Positions 61,934 to 64,000 of a stretch of DNA of 64,000 nucleotides are shown here, piece after piece. The notes beneath the pieces are model-generated. The model was not told where the DNA came from, did no database searches, and saw only the letters and a program-made list of their open reading frames with translations. Origin of the DNA: Janthinobacterium sp. J1-1 (GTDB lineage: Bacteria; Pseudomonadota; Gammaproteobacteria; Burkholderiales; Burkholderiaceae_D); NCBI RefSeq assembly GCF_030944405.1, contig NZ_CP132339.1:4526001-4590000 (forward strand), written 5' to 3'. A program made the position numbers and the translations under genes. Position 1 is the first letter of the stretch. Each line of letters begins with the position of its first letter.

Positions 61934-63400
61934 CTAGTTCGGCGCCAGCGCTTTCAGGCGGGCGATGGCGTGCTGGTTGCCCGGATCGAGCTCGACCGAG
62001 CGGCGATAGTGGGTGACGGCAAGCGCGGTGTCGCCTGCCGCCTCGCCGGCCTCGGCCAGGCTGTCGTGGCCGTTGGCGCTCCCTGGGTACAGCCTTACCG
62101 CCAGCTTGAACACGGCGATGGCGTCGCTGGCCTGCTGCCGGCGCAGCAGGCGATAGCCCCAGGCATTCAGATCGTTTTCGTCCGGCGCGGGCAGCGCATG
62201 CTGCTGGCGGATGGACGCCAGTTGCTGGTCCATTTTGTCAAAGCCGCCCTTGCCGATGGCTTGCCGCAGCAAATACAGGGCATGGCTGCCGCCCAGTTCC
62301 TGGCGCAAGGCGGGCAGATAAAAGCCGGCCACCGTATCGATCAGCTGCTCGGGTTGTCCGCCGGCCAGGTTGGTCAGGATGATGATCGCCAGGTCGTCGT
62401 TTGGATACACATAAAAGGCCGAGCGTGCGCCGCCGATACCGGCCACGGCGCGGTGTGCGTCGCGGCGGATGGCGGGCCAGCCCAGCGCCCACGGCGCCGG
62501 CTTGCCATCATTGAGCGTGCTCAGCTGCCACAGCCGTGTCACGCTGGCCGCTTCCAGCAAGCGGCCGGACTGCAGCGCGATCAGCCATTTGGCCAGTTCA
62601 CCCGTATTGCTGTTGATGCCGGCGCCAGCGCGCATGAAGACGGGGAAATCCTCGATCACATTGCGGTAATCCTTGCCTGCGAGATAGTAGGAGGTGGCCT
62701 TGTTGCGCACCACGTCCTTGGCGTCGCCAAAGCCGCTGTCGGGCATGCCGGCAGGATCGAACTGCCCGCGCCGGATGAACTCCACGAAGGCCAGCCCGCT
62801 TTGCCGCTCGATCAGCTGTGCCAGCAAGACGTAATTGGTCTGGTTGTAGCGGTAGCGCTGGCCCGGCTGGAAGTCCATCGGCAACGCCTGCACGGCTTTC
62901 CAGGCCGCATCATTGTCATCGGGCTGCGGTCCGACCAGCTTGCCCGTGGCCTGGTTCAGCACATCGGGCAGGCCGGAAGTATGGTTCAGCAACTGGGCCA
63001 CCGTCACGGCTTGCCAGGCTTGCGGCAGGTCGGGCAGATAGCGCGAGATGGGCGCGTCTAGCTCGACCTTGCCCTGCTGCACCAGCTGCATGACGGCCAC
63101 GCCCGTGAAGGCCTTGGTGGCGGAATTGATGGAAAACAGGCTGGAGTCAATCACCGGCACGCCATATTGCAGGGAGGCCAGGCCAAAATTGCGCGCCAGG
63201 ACCACCTTGCCGTGCTGTATCACCGCAATCTGCAAGCCGGGAATTTGCCGCTCCTGCATTTCGTTTTGCAAAAAGGCGGCGACGCCCTGCTCGACCGTGC
63301 TTGCCTGGCCGGCTGGCGCCGTCTTGGCCGCAGCACTGGCGCTGGCAGGTGCGGCAACGAGCGCGATCAGCAGGGCAGCCAGCGGCAGGCGACGGTTCAT
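61934..63400 (-). CDS. Beta-lactamase-family serine hydrolase with C-terminal TPR-like tail
   Basis: A 488-residue exported protein: signal peptide (LPLAALLIALVAAPASASAA), Ser-x-x-Lys in LFSINSATKAFTGVAVMQ, Tyr-x-Asn in QRYRYNQTNYVLLAQLI and the PBP-like segment VTVAQLLNHTSGLPDVL. These make it a class-C-like esterase/peptidase rather than a proven beta-lactamase. The last 80 residues (QQASDAIAVFKLAVRLYPGS, GDTALAVTHYRRSVELDPGN) form tetratricopeptide-like helices, a common add-on in periplasmic relatives. The start at 63400 gives the cleanest signal peptide. Confidence 0.9.
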   Translation of the reverse strand: MNRRLPLAALLIALVAAPASASAAAKTAPAGQASTVEQGVAAFLQNEMQERQIPGLQIAVIQHGKVVLARNFGLASLQYGVPVIDSSLFSINSATKAFTGVAVMQLVQQGKVELDAPISRYLPDLPQAWQAVTVAQLLNHTSGLPDVLNQATGKLVGPQPDDNDAAWKAVQALPMDFQPGQRYRYNQTNYVLLAQLIERQSGLAFVEFIRRGQFDPAGMPDSGFGDAKDVVRNKATSYYLAGKDYRNVIEDFPVFMRAGAGINSNTGELAKWLIALQSGRLLEAASVTRLWQLSTLNDGKPAPWALGWPAIRRDAHRAVAGIGGARSAFYVYPNDDLAIIILTNLAGGQPEQLIDTVAGFYLPALRQELGGSHALYLLRQAIGKGGFDKMDQQLASIRQQHALPAPDENDLNAWGYRLLRRQQASDAIAVFKLAVRLYPGSANGHDSLAEAGEAAGDTALAVTHYRRSVELDPGNQHAIARLKALAPN

Positions 63401-63494
63401 GGTGACTCTTTCCATATAGAAATATTACAAGAAGGACTCGCAGTCTTGCATATCTATTTATCAAGGTCAAAACAAATCGCGGGGCACGCGCTGC

Positions 63495-63818
63495 TTACTC
63501 TTCCATCCACACATCCTCGTATCCATCGCGGTCGAGAATGAACTTCGCGCCACTGGGCAAGGCCAGGTAGTCGAGCACCTGCGGCAGCAGCTCCCGCAGG
63601 TGCGCCGTGTGCAGCGGCTGGTAAAAATCCGCCGCATCGGAATGTTCGCCGCAATGGATAAACCAGCTGATGGTGCCGTTCTCGGGCAAGGCGATGCGGG
63701 TGCCGTAGATGGGCGACTGGTCCAGGCTGGCGGTCGCCACGGCCACCATCGCTTCGGGCGCCTGCGCGGCCAGGCCGTGCCTGGCGCAGATTTGCTGCTG
63801 CTTGTCGTTGATGGCCAT
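63495..63818 (-). CDS. Imm33-like immunity protein
   Basis: A 107-residue protein resembling Imm33 (DUF2185) immunity proteins of polymorphic toxin systems: DQSPIYGTRIALPENGTISW, FIHCGEHSD, then FYQPLHTAHLRELLPQVLDY and the acidic end DRDGYEDVWMEE. Such proteins neutralise a cognate secreted toxin, usually encoded just upstream. The upstream gene is cut by the window edge, so the toxin partner cannot be judged. An orphan immunity gene is also possible. Confidence 0.65.
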   Translation of the reverse strand: MAINDKQQQICARHGLAAQAPEAMVAVATASLDQSPIYGTRIALPENGTISWFIHCGEHSDAADFYQPLHTAHLRELLPQVLDYLALPSGAKFILDRDGYEDVWMEE

Positions 63819-63821
63819 GCT

Positions 63822-64000
63822 TCAGGATCTTATGTATTGGTAATGCAGGGTCGGAACGCCGTCCTGGTCGGCAACGTCCAGGTGCAGTCTCGCCTCGCCT
63901 GGCTTGCCATCGGCAAACAGCTCGCACGCCATGCCCAGCGCGCCATCGTTCATCGGATACCAGTCAGGGGCCGGTCCCAGCGCAAGGGCGACGCCGCGCT
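63822..64000 (-). CDS. 3-prime end of an unknown gene, cut by the window edge
   Basis: A leftward frame is open from the window edge to TGA at 63824-63822 and reads GVALALGPAPDWYPMNDGAL, CELFADGKPGEARLHLDVAD and VPTLHYQYIRS. It ends 3 nt before the start of the Imm33-like gene, so the two are probably cotranscribed. No domain is recognised in these 59 residues. Confidence 0.5.
   Translation of the reverse strand, partial: RGVALALGPAPDWYPMNDGALGMACELFADGKPGEARLHLDVADQDGVPTLHYQYIRS

Noticed and set aside
1..64000. CRISPR arrays, rRNA or tRNA genes
   Set aside because: No regularly spaced repeats, tRNA-like cloverleaf with a GGTTCGA-type T loop, or rRNA segments were recognised by eye. A tRNA search program would be decisive.

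Overview
The window looks like part of a chromosome from a G+C-rich betaproteobacterium of the Oxalobacteraceae type (Janthinobacterium, Massilia or Duganella). This rests on the base composition, the Burkholderiales-type porin, tandem LysR regulators, two-component systems, TonB receptors and c-type cytochrome dehydrogenases. It is a judgement from gene content; no database search was made.

Region 1 (1-8.9 kb) is a graveyard of mobile DNA. A complete IS3-family element with 3-bp target duplications sits at its left edge. Next comes the tail end of a decayed prophage: a broken structural gene, a pectate-lyase-fold tail spike, a truncated lambda-R-type endolysin, three tiny membrane proteins and a frameshifted HTH gene. 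At 5732-5759 there is a close match to the dif site of XerC/XerD. It is followed by an IS5-family remnant and an A+T-rich, leftward-reading trio: a frameshifted YiiX/C92 papain-like protein, a small Cys-rich protein and an HUH rolling-circle Rep. The region ends with only the C-terminal part of a contractile-injection-system tape measure gene. Genes left of the dif-like site mostly read rightward and genes right of it mostly leftward, which fits the replication terminus.

Region 2 (9.1-24.3 kb) is ordinary chromosome: a flavin split-barrel protein, a translationally coupled double-domain KaiC-like ATPase and histidine kinase, a LysR / old-yellow-enzyme / SnoaL-like set, a MocR regulator divergent from a DMT exporter, an Fe-S photolyase operon with a GNAT enzyme and an AI-2E-type permease, and gamma-glutamyltransferase next to an N-formylglutamate-amidohydrolase-like protein.

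Region 3 (24.3-39.1 kb) appears to be one long leftward catabolic operon: IclR regulator, sodium:solute symporter, porin, then two tandem three-subunit periplasmic flavoprotein dehydrogenases (Tat-exported small subunit, GMC FAD subunit with a Cys cluster, triheme cytochrome c) with a chemoreceptor gene embedded between them, and a TonB receptor downstream. Two similar palindromes upstream of iclR are candidate operators. The layout suggests a substrate that is sensed, admitted and oxidised in the periplasm, probably a sugar or sugar acid.

Region 4 (39.5-52.2 kb) holds a large hybrid histidine kinase and an iron-uptake island: FecI-type sigma gene (two lesions), FecR, an STN-containing TonB receptor, a PepSY reductase-like protein, a DUF2946 protein, a second TonB receptor and a second PepSY protein. 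A Fur-box-like site precedes the sigma gene.

Region 5 (52.2-64 kb) holds an unknown protein, a LytS/LytTR pair, a DUF2306 membrane protein, a LysR regulator divergent from an SDR / aldo-keto reductase / Gfo-Idh-MocA / DJ-1 set, a ferredoxin-NADP reductase, a serine hydrolase with a C-terminal TPR-like tail, and an Imm33-like immunity protein. Three coding regions (HTH gene, C92 gene, fecI) are each broken by one base in a homopolymer, so sequencing error must be weighed against real decay.
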